Origin: Nocardioides seonyuensis
Lineage (GTDB): Bacteria > Actinomycetota > Actinomycetes > Propionibacteriales > Nocardioidaceae
Length of the DNA stretch: 64,000 nt
Direction: 5' to 3'
Assembly (NCBI RefSeq): GCF_004683965.1
Contig: NZ_CP038436.1
Location: 3,410,001 to 3,474,000, forward strand
In this document: one piece after another, positions 41,720 to 50,202 of the stretch
Numbering within the stretch: the stretch's first letter is position 1
Layout: every line of letters starts with the position of its first letter
Program-made: the position numbers and the translations under genes
The notes under the pieces: model-generated
Seen by the model: the letters and a program-made list of their open reading frames with translations, nothing else
Database searches by the model: none
What the model was told of the DNA's origin: nothing

Positions 41720-43834
41720 GTGCCACAGAAGTATCCATTTTCTGCCGTCGTCGGCTGCGGGTACGACCCCACGACCACCTCCGGTCTCGACGACATGGGC
41801 CTCGCCCTCGTCCTTACCTCGATCAGCCCCGAGATCGGTGGCGTCCTCGTACGCGGCGAGAAGGGCAGCGCCAAGTCGACCACGGTCCGAGCACTCGCCG
41901 ACGTGCTGCCCTGGATCGACGTGCACGACGGCGACCGGTTCTCCACCGACCCGCACGACACCAACGCCACCTCGCCCGACCTCAGCACCGACCCCGGCGC
42001 CGCCCGCGGCCCGGTGGTCAGCCGCCCCGTACGCCTCGTCGAGCTGCCCGTCGGCGCCACCGAGGACCGCGTGCTCGGCTCGCTCAACCTCGAGAAGGCG
42101 CTCACCGCCGGCTCCGTCGAGTTCGAGCCCGGCCTGCTCGCCCGCGCCCACCGCGGCGTGCTCTACGTCGACGAGGTCAACCTGCTCCACGACCACCTCG
42201 TCGACCTGCTCCTCGACGCCGCCGCCACCGGCCAGGTGACCGTCGAACGCGACGGCGTCTCCATCGGCCACAGCGCCCGGTTCGTCCTCATCGGCACCAT
42301 GAACCCCGAAGAGGGCGAGCTGCGCCCCCAGCTGCTCGACCGATTCGGGCTCACCGTCGAAGTCGCGGCACCCCGCGACCCCGCCCTGCGCGTCGACGTC
42401 GTACGCCGACGCCTCGCCTTCGACCGCGACCCCGCCGCCTTCGTCGCCACCTACGCCACCCAGCAGGCCGAGCTCACCCGCCGCATCGCCGAGGCACGCG
42501 CCCGGATCGACGACGTCACCCTGGGGGACGCGGCCCTGCTCAAGGTCGCCGAAGTGTGCGCCGCGTTCGAGGTCGACGGGCTGCGCGCCGACATCGTCAC
42601 CGCCCGCACCGCCGTCGCCCACGCCGCCTGGGCCGGACGCCGGTTCGTGACCCGCGCCGACATCCGCGCCGCCGCCTTGCTCGCCCTGCCGCACCGACGC
42701 CGCCGCAACCCGTTCGACGCACCCGGCCTCGACGAGAAGCTGCTCGACGAGATCCTCGGCGACGACGACCTGCCCGAGCCGCCCGAGCCCGAGGGGCCCA
42801 CGCCGGCGGACGACGCCACCGACGCCTCTGACGAGAGCCCCACCGAGGCCCCTGCCGACATCGAGCCCGGTGACACCGACAGCACCGACCCGGCCCCCGG
42901 TGACACCACGCCGACCGACCCGGACCCCGCCCAAGGCGCAGCGTCCGACGACATCGCCGCCATCCTGCCGCCCGCGCCCCAGCAACCCCAGCCCACCGGC
43001 GACGGCACCTCCACCACCGTGAAGTCCGGCGACGCGTACCGACCCCGCCTCTTCACCGTCGGCGGCCTCGGCCACGGCACCCCCGGCCGACGCAGCCGTG
43101 CCCTGGGCGACACCGGCCGCCGCGTCGGGGCCCGACCCGGCCACGGAGCCGGTGCCCTGCACCTCGTCGAGACCCTGCGCGCCGCCGCCGAACGCCACGC
43201 CACCTCCGACACCGCCCGTACGGCAGAGGGCCGCTTCACCCTGCACGCCAGCGACCTGCGCACCGCCGTGCGCGAAGGCCGCGAAGCCAACCTGCTCCTG
43301 TTCTGCGTCGACGCTTCCGGCTCGATGGCCGCCCGCAAACGGATGACGCAGGTGAAGGCCGCGATCCTCTCGCTGCTCACCGACGCCTACCGACGCCGTG
43401 ACAAGGTCGCGCTCGTCTCCTTCCGCGGCACCGACGCCGAGCTCACGCTGCCGCCCACCGGCTCCATCGAGGTGGCGGTCGCCCTGCTCGACGACCTCCC
43501 CGCCGGGGGACGCACCCCGCTCGCCGCAGGGCTGCTCACCGCGGCGGACGTCGTCCGGCGGGAGCGGCTCCGCGATGCACGCCTGCGCCCCCTGCTCGTC
43601 GTCGTCACCGACGGCCGGGCCACCGCAGGAACCGACGCCGTGGCACGCTCCCGGCAGGCCGCCGCGCACCTGGCAGCGCTGGGTGTCCCCGGGGTGGTCG
43701 TCGACTGCGAGGAAGGACCGCTGCGACTCGGGCTCGCCCGCATCCTCGCAGGCCACCTCGAAGCTGAGCACGTGCCCATGGCCCGCGTCAGCGCCACCGG
43801 CCTCGTCGACGTCGTGAACGGACGGGTGGCCTGA
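41720..43834 (+). CDS. Cobalt/magnesium chelatase-type AAA+-VWA fusion (ChlI-ChlD-like)
   Basis: A 704-residue protein. Residues ~1-330 are an AAA+ ATPase (Walker A RGEKGSAKSTTV, Walker B GVLYVDEVNLL, GTMNPEEGELRPQLLDRFG). A Pro/Asp/Glu-rich linker (~345-425) and an Arg/Gly segment follow, then a VWA domain (~520-704) with the MIDAS motif VDASGSMAARKR and VVVTDGRATAG. With CobN it would form an ATP-driven cobaltochelatase, taking the place of CobS and CobT, which are absent. GGGAG lies 7 nt before GTG 41720. cobA starts on its stop. Confidence 0.9.
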   Translation: MPQKYPFSAVVGCGYDPTTTSGLDDMGLALVLTSISPEIGGVLVRGEKGSAKSTTVRALADVLPWIDVHDGDRFSTDPHDTNATSPDLSTDPGAARGPVVSRPVRLVELPVGATEDRVLGSLNLEKALTAGSVEFEPGLLARAHRGVLYVDEVNLLHDHLVDLLLDAAATGQVTVERDGVSIGHSARFVLIGTMNPEEGELRPQLLDRFGLTVEVAAPRDPALRVDVVRRRLAFDRDPAAFVATYATQQAELTRRIAEARARIDDVTLGDAALLKVAEVCAAFEVDGLRADIVTARTAVAHAAWAGRRFVTRADIRAAALLALPHRRRRNPFDAPGLDEKLLDEILGDDDLPEPPEPEGPTPADDATDASDESPTEAPADIEPGDTDSTDPAPGDTTPTDPDPAQGAASDDIAAILPPAPQQPQPTGDGTSTTVKSGDAYRPRLFTVGGLGHGTPGRRSRALGDTGRRVGARPGHGAGALHLVETLRAAAERHATSDTARTAEGRFTLHASDLRTAVREGREANLLLFCVDASGSMAARKRMTQVKAAILSLLTDAYRRRDKVALVSFRGTDAELTLPPTGSIEVAVALLDDLPAGGRTPLAAGLLTAADVVRRERLRDARLRPLLVVVTDGRATAGTDAVARSRQAAAHLAALGVPGVVVDCEEGPLRLGLARILAGHLEAEHVPMARVSATGLVDVVNGRVA

Positions 43835-44640
43835 TGAGCACCGCGACCCGAACCGTGACCCACACCTCGACCGGCACCCTCGCGCCCCTGCTCCCCGGCA
43901 CCGTGGCGCTGGTCGGCGGCGGCCCCGGCGAGGCCGGACTGATGACCGTGGCTGGCCGCGCCGCCGTCGAACAGGCCGACGTGCTGCTGGTCGACCACCT
44001 CGCCCCCTCCGAGGCGTTGGGCTGGGCACCGTCCGACGCTGAGATCGTGGACGTCGGCAAGCTCCCACGTGAAGCCTTCACCCCGCAGGAGAGCATCAAC
44101 GCCCTGCTCGTCCAGCACGCCCGCGCGGGGCGCCGCGTCGTACGGCTCAAGGGTGGCGACGGGTTCGTCTTCGGACGAGGCATGGAAGAGCTCGAGGCCT
44201 GCGCCCAGGCAGAGGTGTCCGTACGCGTGATCCCCGGCGTCACCTCGTCGGTCGCCGTCCCGGCACTGGGCGGGATCCCTGTCACCCACCGCGGACTCGT
44301 CCAGGGCTTCAGCGTGATCTCTGGCCACGTCCCGCCCGGTCATCCTGACTCGACCCTCGACTTCGAGGCGCTGGCTCGCTCCGGCACCACGCTCGTCGTC
44401 CTCATGGGGGTCGCCACCCTGTCTGCGATCACCGCCGCGTTGGTCGCCAACGGCCTCGACCCCGCCACCCCGGCCGCGGTCGTCGCCCGCGGAGGCCACC
44501 CGGACCAGCAGGTCGTCGGCGCCACGGTTGCCGACATCGCGGCACGGGCCGCCCATGTCGAGCCGCCCGCCATCACCGTCATCGGTCACGTCGCCGCGTT
44601 CGCGGCCACGGACACCCCCGTACTCGAAGAGGTCATCTGA
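43834..44640 (+). CDS. cobA: Uroporphyrinogen-III C-methyltransferase (SUMT)
   Basis: A 268-residue SAM-dependent enzyme that methylates uroporphyrinogen III at C2 and C7 to give precorrin-2, the entry to the B12 branch. Signatures: ALVGGGPGEAGLMTVAGRAA, DVLLVDHLAPSEAL, VVRLKGGDGFVFGRGMEE, VIPGVTSSVAVPALGGIPVT and HRG. It is the short form without a fused CysG or HemD domain. The ATG overlaps the chelatase stop by 1 bp and its own stop overlaps cobO. Confidence 0.95.
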   Translation: MSTATRTVTHTSTGTLAPLLPGTVALVGGGPGEAGLMTVAGRAAVEQADVLLVDHLAPSEALGWAPSDAEIVDVGKLPREAFTPQESINALLVQHARAGRRVVRLKGGDGFVFGRGMEELEACAQAEVSVRVIPGVTSSVAVPALGGIPVTHRGLVQGFSVISGHVPPGHPDSTLDFEALARSGTTLVVLMGVATLSAITAALVANGLDPATPAAVVARGGHPDQQVVGATVADIAARAAHVEPPAITVIGHVAAFAATDTPVLEEVI

Positions 44641-45254
44641 TGCCCCAGGGCCAGCCGCTCACCGTCCCCAATGACGGACTCACCACCCGCCAGCGCCGCA
44701 ACCGCCCGCTGCTGATGGTCCACACCGGGGACGGCAAGGGGAAGTCCACCGCCGCCTTCGGGCTCTCCATCCGGGCGTGGAACCAGGGCTGGAACATCGG
44801 TGTCTTCCAGTTCGTGAAGTCCGCCAAGTGGCGCATCGGCGAGCAGACCGTCCTCGAACGGCTCGGCCGTCTCCACGAGGAGACCGGCGAAGGCGGCCCC
44901 GTCGAGTGGCACAAGATGGGCGCCGGCTGGTCCTGGACGAAGAAGCAGGGCGACGCCGAGGACCACGCCCGCGCCGCAGCCGAAGGGTGGCAGGAGATCA
45001 AGCGCCGTCTCGCCGCCGAGACGCACGACCTCTACGTCCTCGACGAGTTCACGTACCCCATCGCCTGGGGCTGGGTCGACCTCGACGACGTCGTCACCAC
45101 CCTGCGTGAGCGCCCAGCGAAGCAGCACGTCGTCATCACCGGGCGCCGCGCCGCGCCCGAGCTGATCGAGGTGGCCGACCTCGTCACCGACATGACGAAG
45201 GTCAAGCACCCCATGGACGCCGGCCAGAAGGGCCAGCGAGGAATCGAGTGGTGA
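44640..45254 (+). CDS. cobO: Cob(I)yrinic acid a,c-diamide adenosyltransferase (CobO/BtuR type)
   Basis: A 204-residue CobA/CobO/BtuR-family enzyme that attaches the 5'-deoxyadenosyl group of ATP to cobalt. The altered P-loop VHTGDGKGKSTAAFGL, VFQFVKSAKWRIGEQ, HKMGAGWSWTKKQGD, the DEFTYPIAWGWVD segment and the end VKHPMDAGQKGQRGIEW are all family hallmarks. Length is normal. It overlaps cobA by 1 bp and the cobBC fusion by 4 bp, so the operon is translationally chained. Confidence 0.95.
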   Translation: MPQGQPLTVPNDGLTTRQRRNRPLLMVHTGDGKGKSTAAFGLSIRAWNQGWNIGVFQFVKSAKWRIGEQTVLERLGRLHEETGEGGPVEWHKMGAGWSWTKKQGDAEDHARAAAEGWQEIKRRLAAETHDLYVLDEFTYPIAWGWVDLDDVVTTLRERPAKQHVVITGRRAAPELIEVADLVTDMTKVKHPMDAGQKGQRGIEW

Positions 45255-47743
45255 GCGTGGCGACGCCCGCGTCGAGCACCCTCGTCACCCCGTCGCCCGT
45301 CCCCCAGTCGTCCGTCGCCCTGCCACGCGTCGTCCTCGCAGCACCCTCGACCGGCCAGGGCAAAACCACCATCTCCACCGGCCTGATGGCCGCACTGAAG
45401 GCCCGCGGCCTCGGGGTCTCCGGGCACAAGGTCGGGCCTGACTACATCGACCCCGGCTACCACGCCTTGGCGACCGGACGCCCCGGCCGCAACCTCGACC
45501 CGCACCTGGTGGGGGAGGACCGCATCGGGCCCCTCCTGATGCACGGCGCCCGCGGCGCCCACGTCGCCGTAGTGGAAGGCGTGATGGGTCTGCACGACGG
45601 CCGCATCGGGACCGACGGCTACGCCTCAACCGCGCACGTCGCCAAGCTGACCCGTACGCCCGTGGTGCTCGTCGTCGACATCGCCCGGATGTCCCGGTCG
45701 GTCGGGGCCGTCGTCGCTGGCATGGCCGCATACGACCCGGACGTCGATGTCGTCGGGGTCATCCTCAACCGGGCCGGTTCGGCGCGCAACGTCGCCGAGG
45801 TCGAACGGAGCGTGCGCCTTCCGGTGCTCGGAGTGGTCCCGCGCGACGACTCCATCTCCGCGCCGTCACGCCACCTCGGGTTGGTGCCGGCAGGGGAGCG
45901 GTACGAGGCAGCCGAGGCGGTCGCCCGTCTAGGGCAGAAGGTGGCACGCCACGTCGACCTCGACGCCGTGCTGGAGGTGGCGCGTCGGGCCCCCGACCTC
46001 ACCGACACCGCGTGGGACCCGTGTCGCGAGATACTCCCGGTCGAAGGCGAGCCGCCGGTGGTGGCCGTGGCCGGTGGACGGGCGTTCACCTTCGCGTACG
46101 CCGAGACGGAGGAGCTGCTGCGGGCCGCCGGGTGCACGGTCGTCACGTTCGACCCCCTCCGTGACCGCTCGCTCCCCGAGGGGACTCGGGCGCTGCTGCT
46201 CGGCGGCGGGTTCCCCGAGGTGCACGTGCAGCAGCTGGCCCGGAACCGGGCCCTGCTCGACCACGTGCGCGACGCCGTGCGGGGCGGTCTCCCGACGGTC
46301 GCCGAGTGCGCCGGCCTGCTCTACCTCCTCGACGACCTCGACGGCTCCAGCATGGCCGGCGTGATCGGCACCGGCGCGACGATGTCACGCCGCCTGACCC
46401 TGCGGTACCCCGAAGCCGTCGCCGCCGGGGACAACCTGCTCACCCGCGCCGGTGAACGCGTCCGCGGGCACGAGTTCCACCGCACCACCCTGACGGCCCC
46501 CGCCCGCGGCTGGCCCCCCGCGTGGGAGGTCGACGGTGAGCTGATCGGTGTGGCCACCCCCACGCTCCACGCCTCCTACCTCCACACCCACTGGGCCGGT
46601 CACCCGGTGATGGCCGAACGGCTCGCGCACGCGGCGGCCCGCGCCACCCCGGTCACCGCCCCCACGGCCCGCCCCCAGGCGGTGCCCGGCCCGCAGCCGT
46701 ACGGGCCCGTCGCGGACCCGCTGCTCCACCACGGTGACGTCGAGACCGGACGCGGCCTGATCGACTTCGCCGTCAACGTCTACCCCGAACCCAGGCCCTC
46801 GTGGCTGGAGGCCGCGTTGCGTGACGGCATCGAGCAGTCGACCACGTACCCGGACGTGACCCCGGCCCGTGACACGATCGCCGAGCTCCACCACCGACGG
46901 GCCGACGAGGTGCTCGTGACCTCGGGGGCCGCCGAGGCGTTCGAGCTGATCGCCCGGTGGAAGCCGTGGCGGTGCCCCGTGGTGGTGCACCCCCAGTTCA
47001 CCGAGCCCCACGCCGCGCTCGAACGCGCCGGCCTCCAGGTCACCGTCGTCCACTGCCGGCCCGAGGACGGTTACCGCCTCGACGCGTCGGCCGTGCCCGA
47101 GGACGCCGACCTGGTGGTCGTGGGTAACCCGACCAACCCCACCGGCGTGCTCCACCCGGCCGAGGAGATCCTCAGGCTGCGCCGACCCAAACGTGTCGTC
47201 GTGGTCGACGAGGCGTTCATGGACGCCGTGACCGACACCGGCCACTCGCTCGCCACCGACCGGCGCCGCGGGCTCCTGGTCGTACGCAGCCTCACCAAGC
47301 ACTGGTCCATTCCCGGGATCCGGGCCGGCTACGTGCTCGGCAACGACCGCGCCGTCGCCGCGCTCGCCGCCCGGCAGGTGCCGTGGTCGGTCTCCGCGCC
47401 GGCGATCACGGCCGCGGTGGCCTGCTGCTCGGGCGAGGCGACGATGGAGGCGGTTCGGCGCGCCGAACGCATCGCGCAGTGGCGTGCCCACCTCGTCGAC
47501 GCCCTCACCGGACGCGGGTACGAGGTCGTGGGATCCCAGACCTCCTTCGTGCTGGCGCGGCTGGGCCGTGGCACCCGGGAGACGCTGCGGGAGCACGGTG
47601 TGGCGGTGCGTCGCGCCGACACATTCCCGGGACTCGACGGCGAATGGGTCAGGATCGCGGTGCGGCCGCCCGAGACGGTCGCCGACCTGCTCCGTGCCCT
47701 CGACGACGTACGGGCCGGTGCACCGGCCGCGATCGGCGCATGA
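45251..47743 (+). CDS. cobB: CobB-CobC fusion: cobyrinic acid a,c-diamide synthase plus PLP aminotransferase-like domain
   Basis: An 830-residue fusion. Residues ~25-465 are CobB: P-loop LAAPSTGQGKTTISTGL, GHKVGPDYIDPGYH, VVEGVMGLHDG, and a type-1 glutaminase part with the Cys in VAECAGLLYLLDDL and the late His in LHASYLHTHW. Residues ~485-830 are a fold-type-I aminotransferase like CobC/HisC: VNVYPEPRPSWLEAAL, DLVVVGNPTNPTGVLHP, VVDEAFMD, and the PLP Lys in RSLTKHWSIPGIRAGYV. CobC-type domains take part in making or attaching the aminopropanol arm. GTG 45251 gives a GTGA overlap with cobO. Confidence 0.92.
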   Translation: MSVATPASSTLVTPSPVPQSSVALPRVVLAAPSTGQGKTTISTGLMAALKARGLGVSGHKVGPDYIDPGYHALATGRPGRNLDPHLVGEDRIGPLLMHGARGAHVAVVEGVMGLHDGRIGTDGYASTAHVAKLTRTPVVLVVDIARMSRSVGAVVAGMAAYDPDVDVVGVILNRAGSARNVAEVERSVRLPVLGVVPRDDSISAPSRHLGLVPAGERYEAAEAVARLGQKVARHVDLDAVLEVARRAPDLTDTAWDPCREILPVEGEPPVVAVAGGRAFTFAYAETEELLRAAGCTVVTFDPLRDRSLPEGTRALLLGGGFPEVHVQQLARNRALLDHVRDAVRGGLPTVAECAGLLYLLDDLDGSSMAGVIGTGATMSRRLTLRYPEAVAAGDNLLTRAGERVRGHEFHRTTLTAPARGWPPAWEVDGELIGVATPTLHASYLHTHWAGHPVMAERLAHAAARATPVTAPTARPQAVPGPQPYGPVADPLLHHGDVETGRGLIDFAVNVYPEPRPSWLEAALRDGIEQSTTYPDVTPARDTIAELHHRRADEVLVTSGAAEAFELIARWKPWRCPVVVHPQFTEPHAALERAGLQVTVVHCRPEDGYRLDASAVPEDADLVVVGNPTNPTGVLHPAEEILRLRRPKRVVVVDEAFMDAVTDTGHSLATDRRRGLLVVRSLTKHWSIPGIRAGYVLGNDRAVAALAARQVPWSVSAPAITAAVACCSGEATMEAVRRAERIAQWRAHLVDALTGRGYEVVGSQTSFVLARLGRGTRETLREHGVAVRRADTFPGLDGEWVRIAVRPPETVADLLRALDDVRAGAPAAIGA

Positions 47744-48720
47744 TCCGTCCGCGCGGGGCGACGCGAGCCGCGGGACTCCTGCTCGGGTTCGCCGCCGACC
47801 GGCTTCTGGGGGACCCACGCCGCGGTCACCCTGTGGCCGGCTTCGGCGCCCTCGCCGCCCGCCTCGAACGGCGTCTGTACGACAACTCGCGGGGCCGCGG
47901 GGTGCTGTACACCTCGCTCCTCGTGGGTGGGTGCGCGGCGTTCGGGGTCGGACTCGAGCGGGGCACGCGGGGTTGGCCCGTGCTGCACGCCGCGGTCACA
48001 GCCGCTGCAACCTGGACCGTTCTGGGCGGACGCAGCCTCGAGCGTGAAGCCCTGGCGGTGCACCGGTTCCTGGCCGAGGGCGACCTCGACAGCGCACGCC
48101 ACCGGCTCACCTACCTGGTGGGACGTGACACGAGCTCGCTCTCGCCGCAGCAGATTGCCCGGGCGGTGGTCGAGTCGGTCGCCGAGAACACCTCGGACGC
48201 CGTCACGGCCCCGCTGGTCTGGGGCGCTGTGGGAGGGGTGCCGGGCCTGCTGGCCCACCGTGCCTCGAACACCCTGGACGCGATGGTGGGGTACCGCAGC
48301 GAGCGTCACCAGAACTTCGGCTGGGCGTCTGCGCGGCTCGACGACCTGCTCAACCTCCCCGGTTCGCGACTGGCGGGTCTCGCCGTGCTGGTCGCAGTGC
48401 CCTCACAGGCACGGGACGCCTGGCGGGTCTGGAGGCGGGACGCAGCCGGTCACCCCAGCCCGAACGGCGGCGTCGTGGAGTCAGCCTTCGCCGGTGCGCT
48501 GGAGATCGTGCTGGGCGGTACGAACAGGTACGGCGAACGCGTCGAGCACCGTCCCACGATGGGCGACGGGCTCCCGCCTGCCCCCGGGGACATCCCGAGG
48601 GCCACGGACCTGGCGACACGTGTCGGCGCCGCGGCCGCCGCCGTGACGGCTGTGCTCGCGGCGGTCATCGGCCGGCCGTCGTGGCGGTGGCGTGCTGGCC
48701 GCGCACGCCCAGCCGGCTGA
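47740..48720 (+). CDS. cobD: Adenosylcobinamide-phosphate synthase
   Basis: A 326-residue membrane enzyme (CobD/CbiB) that joins the aminopropanol arm to adenosylcobyric acid. Signatures: LLGFAADRLLGDPRRGHPVAG near the start, LTYLVGRDTSSLSPQQIARA, VESVAENTSDAVTAPLVW, then RASNTLDAMVGYRSERHQNF and WASARLDDLLN. Several hydrophobic segments span the membrane. ATG 47740 overlaps the cobBC stop (ATGA). It ends the second plus-strand operon, 15 bp from the convergent [2Fe-2S] protein gene. Confidence 0.94.
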   Translation: MIRPRGATRAAGLLLGFAADRLLGDPRRGHPVAGFGALAARLERRLYDNSRGRGVLYTSLLVGGCAAFGVGLERGTRGWPVLHAAVTAAATWTVLGGRSLEREALAVHRFLAEGDLDSARHRLTYLVGRDTSSLSPQQIARAVVESVAENTSDAVTAPLVWGAVGGVPGLLAHRASNTLDAMVGYRSERHQNFGWASARLDDLLNLPGSRLAGLAVLVAVPSQARDAWRVWRRDAAGHPSPNGGVVESAFAGALEIVLGGTNRYGERVEHRPTMGDGLPPAPGDIPRATDLATRVGAAAAAVTAVLAAVIGRPSWRWRAGRARPAG

Positions 48721-48735
48721 CGTCGAACGCGACCC

Positions 48736-49425
48736 TCAGGCCTTGCGACGGCGGGGGAGCCGCAGCCGCTCCACCGGAGTCCCGGCCACCAGGTGCTGCG
48801 AGACGATCGCGCCCGCCTCTTCCTCGTCCACGCTTCCGTACCAGACGTCGTCCGGCTGGACCGAGATCACCGGAGCGCGGTTGCACGGGAACTGGCACCC
48901 GGTCTGGGTGACCAGGACGTCGTCGTCACCGAGACCGGCGCCCATGAGCCCCAGAACGACTCCCCTCCAGGCATGCTCCGCACCAGCGGCCGTGCAGCGC
49001 GGCCCGCGGCAGACGAACACCTGGTGACGGTGCCCGGGGACGTCATCCCACGCGTCCGACGTCAGTCCCGGACCGCCGTGGGTGATCGGGCGTGCTCGCT
49101 CGACCAGGGCCCGCCACTGCGACGTGTCCTCCATGAAGGCGGGCGCCGTTCTGACCCGGGGCGCGCCGTCGCCGAACGCCCGCCACCAGTCGGCTGCGAC
49201 CCGTCGCAGCCAGGAGACTCCCGGGCCACCCGGGCCGGCAGAGACGCCGACGAGCACCACCTCGGACTCGCGGCTCCTCGCGAGTCGTTCGAGGACGTCT
49301 CCCAGCGTGGGGGAGGCCAGCTGCAGGAACGCGAGCTCGGCGTCGAGCTTGTCGGCTAGCGCCCCCAGCTCCGCGCGCCGGGCGGCGTCGGCAGGCGACG
49401 TGCCCACCAGGACATGGGTGGTCAT
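48736..49425 (-). CDS. [2Fe-2S] ferredoxin-domain protein with degenerate CbiX-like N-terminal domain
   Basis: A 229-residue protein. Residues ~1-115 resemble the CbiX/chelatase fold (HVLVGTSPADAARRAELGAL, LQLASPTLGDVLERLA, VVLVGVSAGPGGPG) but the metal-site His of the usual AHGS loop is replaced (VGTS). Residues ~130-215 are a thioredoxin-like [2Fe-2S] domain with HQVFVCRGPRC and TQTGCQFPCNRAPV, four Cys in two pairs. It would carry electrons for a corrin reaction such as cobalt reduction or the missing CobG cluster role; that is inference. ATG 49425 has GGAGAA upstream. It has its own B12 riboswitch. Confidence 0.78.
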   Translation of the reverse strand: MTTHVLVGTSPADAARRAELGALADKLDAELAFLQLASPTLGDVLERLARSRESEVVLVGVSAGPGGPGVSWLRRVAADWWRAFGDGAPRVRTAPAFMEDTSQWRALVERARPITHGGPGLTSDAWDDVPGHRHQVFVCRGPRCTAAGAEHAWRGVVLGLMGAGLGDDDVLVTQTGCQFPCNRAPVISVQPDDVWYGSVDEEEAGAIVSQHLVAGTPVERLRLPRRRKA

Positions 49426-49459
49426 CGGCTCTTCTCCAGGCACCTCGCGGAAGTGAACG

Positions 49460-49625
49460 CGCCGTGGCCGGTCTCCTGGCTCGCGCATCGACGTCCTGCG
49501 ACCGACCTTCCCAGGTATGCACCCAGTGGTCCCGACACTGCAACGTCAGCGAGGTCGCGGAACTCCGCGCTCACAGTGGCGAGGGCCGCGCCGGTCTTCC
49601 ACCGGCTTCCCGTGCACCACGGCAC
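49460..49625 (-). promoter_or_regulatory. Cobalamin riboswitch 3 (minus strand), upstream of the [2Fe-2S] protein
   Basis: On the minus strand the core GGAAGCCGGTGGAAGACCGG begins at 49610 and runs on through GCCACTGTGA to 49571. TGGGAAGGTCGG follows, then the B12 box GCCAGGAGACCGGCC at 49480-49466. The ATG lies about 35 nt further on. A -10-like TACGTT on the minus strand (49635-49630) could start this RNA. Confidence 0.88.
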
Positions 49626-49629
49626 CGGC

Positions 49630-49635
49630 AACGTA
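49630..49635 (-). promoter_or_regulatory. Candidate -10 for riboswitch 3
   Basis: TACGTT on the minus strand lies just upstream of the aptamer. It is placed by position and pattern only. Confidence 0.35.
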
Positions 49636-49676
49636 CCAGCCGGTGGGTCGCGGTCGGCACGCGGTCCCGAACGGCG

Positions 49677-49682
49677 TAGACT
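49677..49682 (+). promoter_or_regulatory. Candidate -10 for the cbtB riboswitch
   Basis: TAGACT precedes the cbtB aptamer by a few bases. About 40 bp separate it from the divergent -10 of riboswitch 3. Confidence 0.4.
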
Positions 49683-49687
49683 GCCCC

Positions 49688-49780
49688 CAGCGAATGCCAT
49701 GGAAGCCGGTGTGAGTCCGGCACAGTCGCGCTGCTGTGACACCGTCCTCGGGCGGTGAAGTCAGACCCGGGCGTTCGTCC
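49688..49780 (+). promoter_or_regulatory. Cobalamin riboswitch 4, short form, upstream of cbtB
   Basis: The core GGAAGCCGGTGTGAGTCCGG starts at 49701 and continues CACAGTCGCGCTGCTGTGAC to 49740; GAAGTCAGACCC follows at 49757-49768. It lacks the long peripheral stems of the other aptamers and matches the compact form often found before cbtBA. A GAGGAGGAA ribosome site follows, ahead of the cbtB ATG. Confidence 0.87.
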
Positions 49781-49820
49781 ATCCCCACATCACCAGGGCG
49801 CAGAACCCTGAGGAGGAAAC

Positions 49821-50054
49821 ATGTCGCACGCTGTTGCCGCGCCGCTGTCCGGTGCCAACGCCATTCCCGCCGTCGAGATCCCGACGGTCGACCTTCGCGA
49901 GCTCGCCCCCTGGGCGCTGTTCGTCGGCCTGCTCTCCGTGCTGGTCGTCTTCTTCGTAAGCACCGACCAAGGCGCCGTCTCGGTCTTCGCCGGCACCGCG
50001 ATCCACGAGTGGGTCCACGACGGTCGTCACCTGCTCGGCTACCCCTGCCACTGA
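49821..50054 (+). CDS. cbtB: CbtB cobalt transporter subunit
   Basis: A 77-residue membrane protein with one helix (LAPWALFVGLLSVLVVFFVS) and the CbtB C-terminus HEWVHDGRHLLGYPCH, whose His and Cys residues are suited to bind Co2+. CbtB works with CbtA in cobalt uptake and is usually controlled by B12, as here. GAGGAGG lies before ATG 49821. A terminator-like hairpin separates it from cbtA. Confidence 0.92.
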   Translation: MSHAVAAPLSGANAIPAVEIPTVDLRELAPWALFVGLLSVLVVFFVSTDQGAVSVFAGTAIHEWVHDGRHLLGYPCH

Positions 50055-50085
50055 CCCCCTCGCCGGGTCAGCACCGCTGAGCTCC

Positions 50086-50105
50086 GACCGTCCCTGAGGG
50101 CGGTC
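50086..50105 (+). terminator. Terminator-like hairpin between cbtB and cbtA
   Basis: GACCGTCC and GGGCGGTC form an 8-bp stem (one G-U pair) with a CTGA loop, followed by TTCCTCC. It lies 32 nt after the cbtB stop and may reduce read-through into cbtA. Confidence 0.5.
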
Positions 50106-50202
50106 TTCCTCCCGACCCCTGCGCACATTACGGCGCTGGGGCGTCAGGCGCGCCGTGCTGCGTGCACGGCTCATTCGACGACCACAGAAACTGGAATCAC
50201 AA

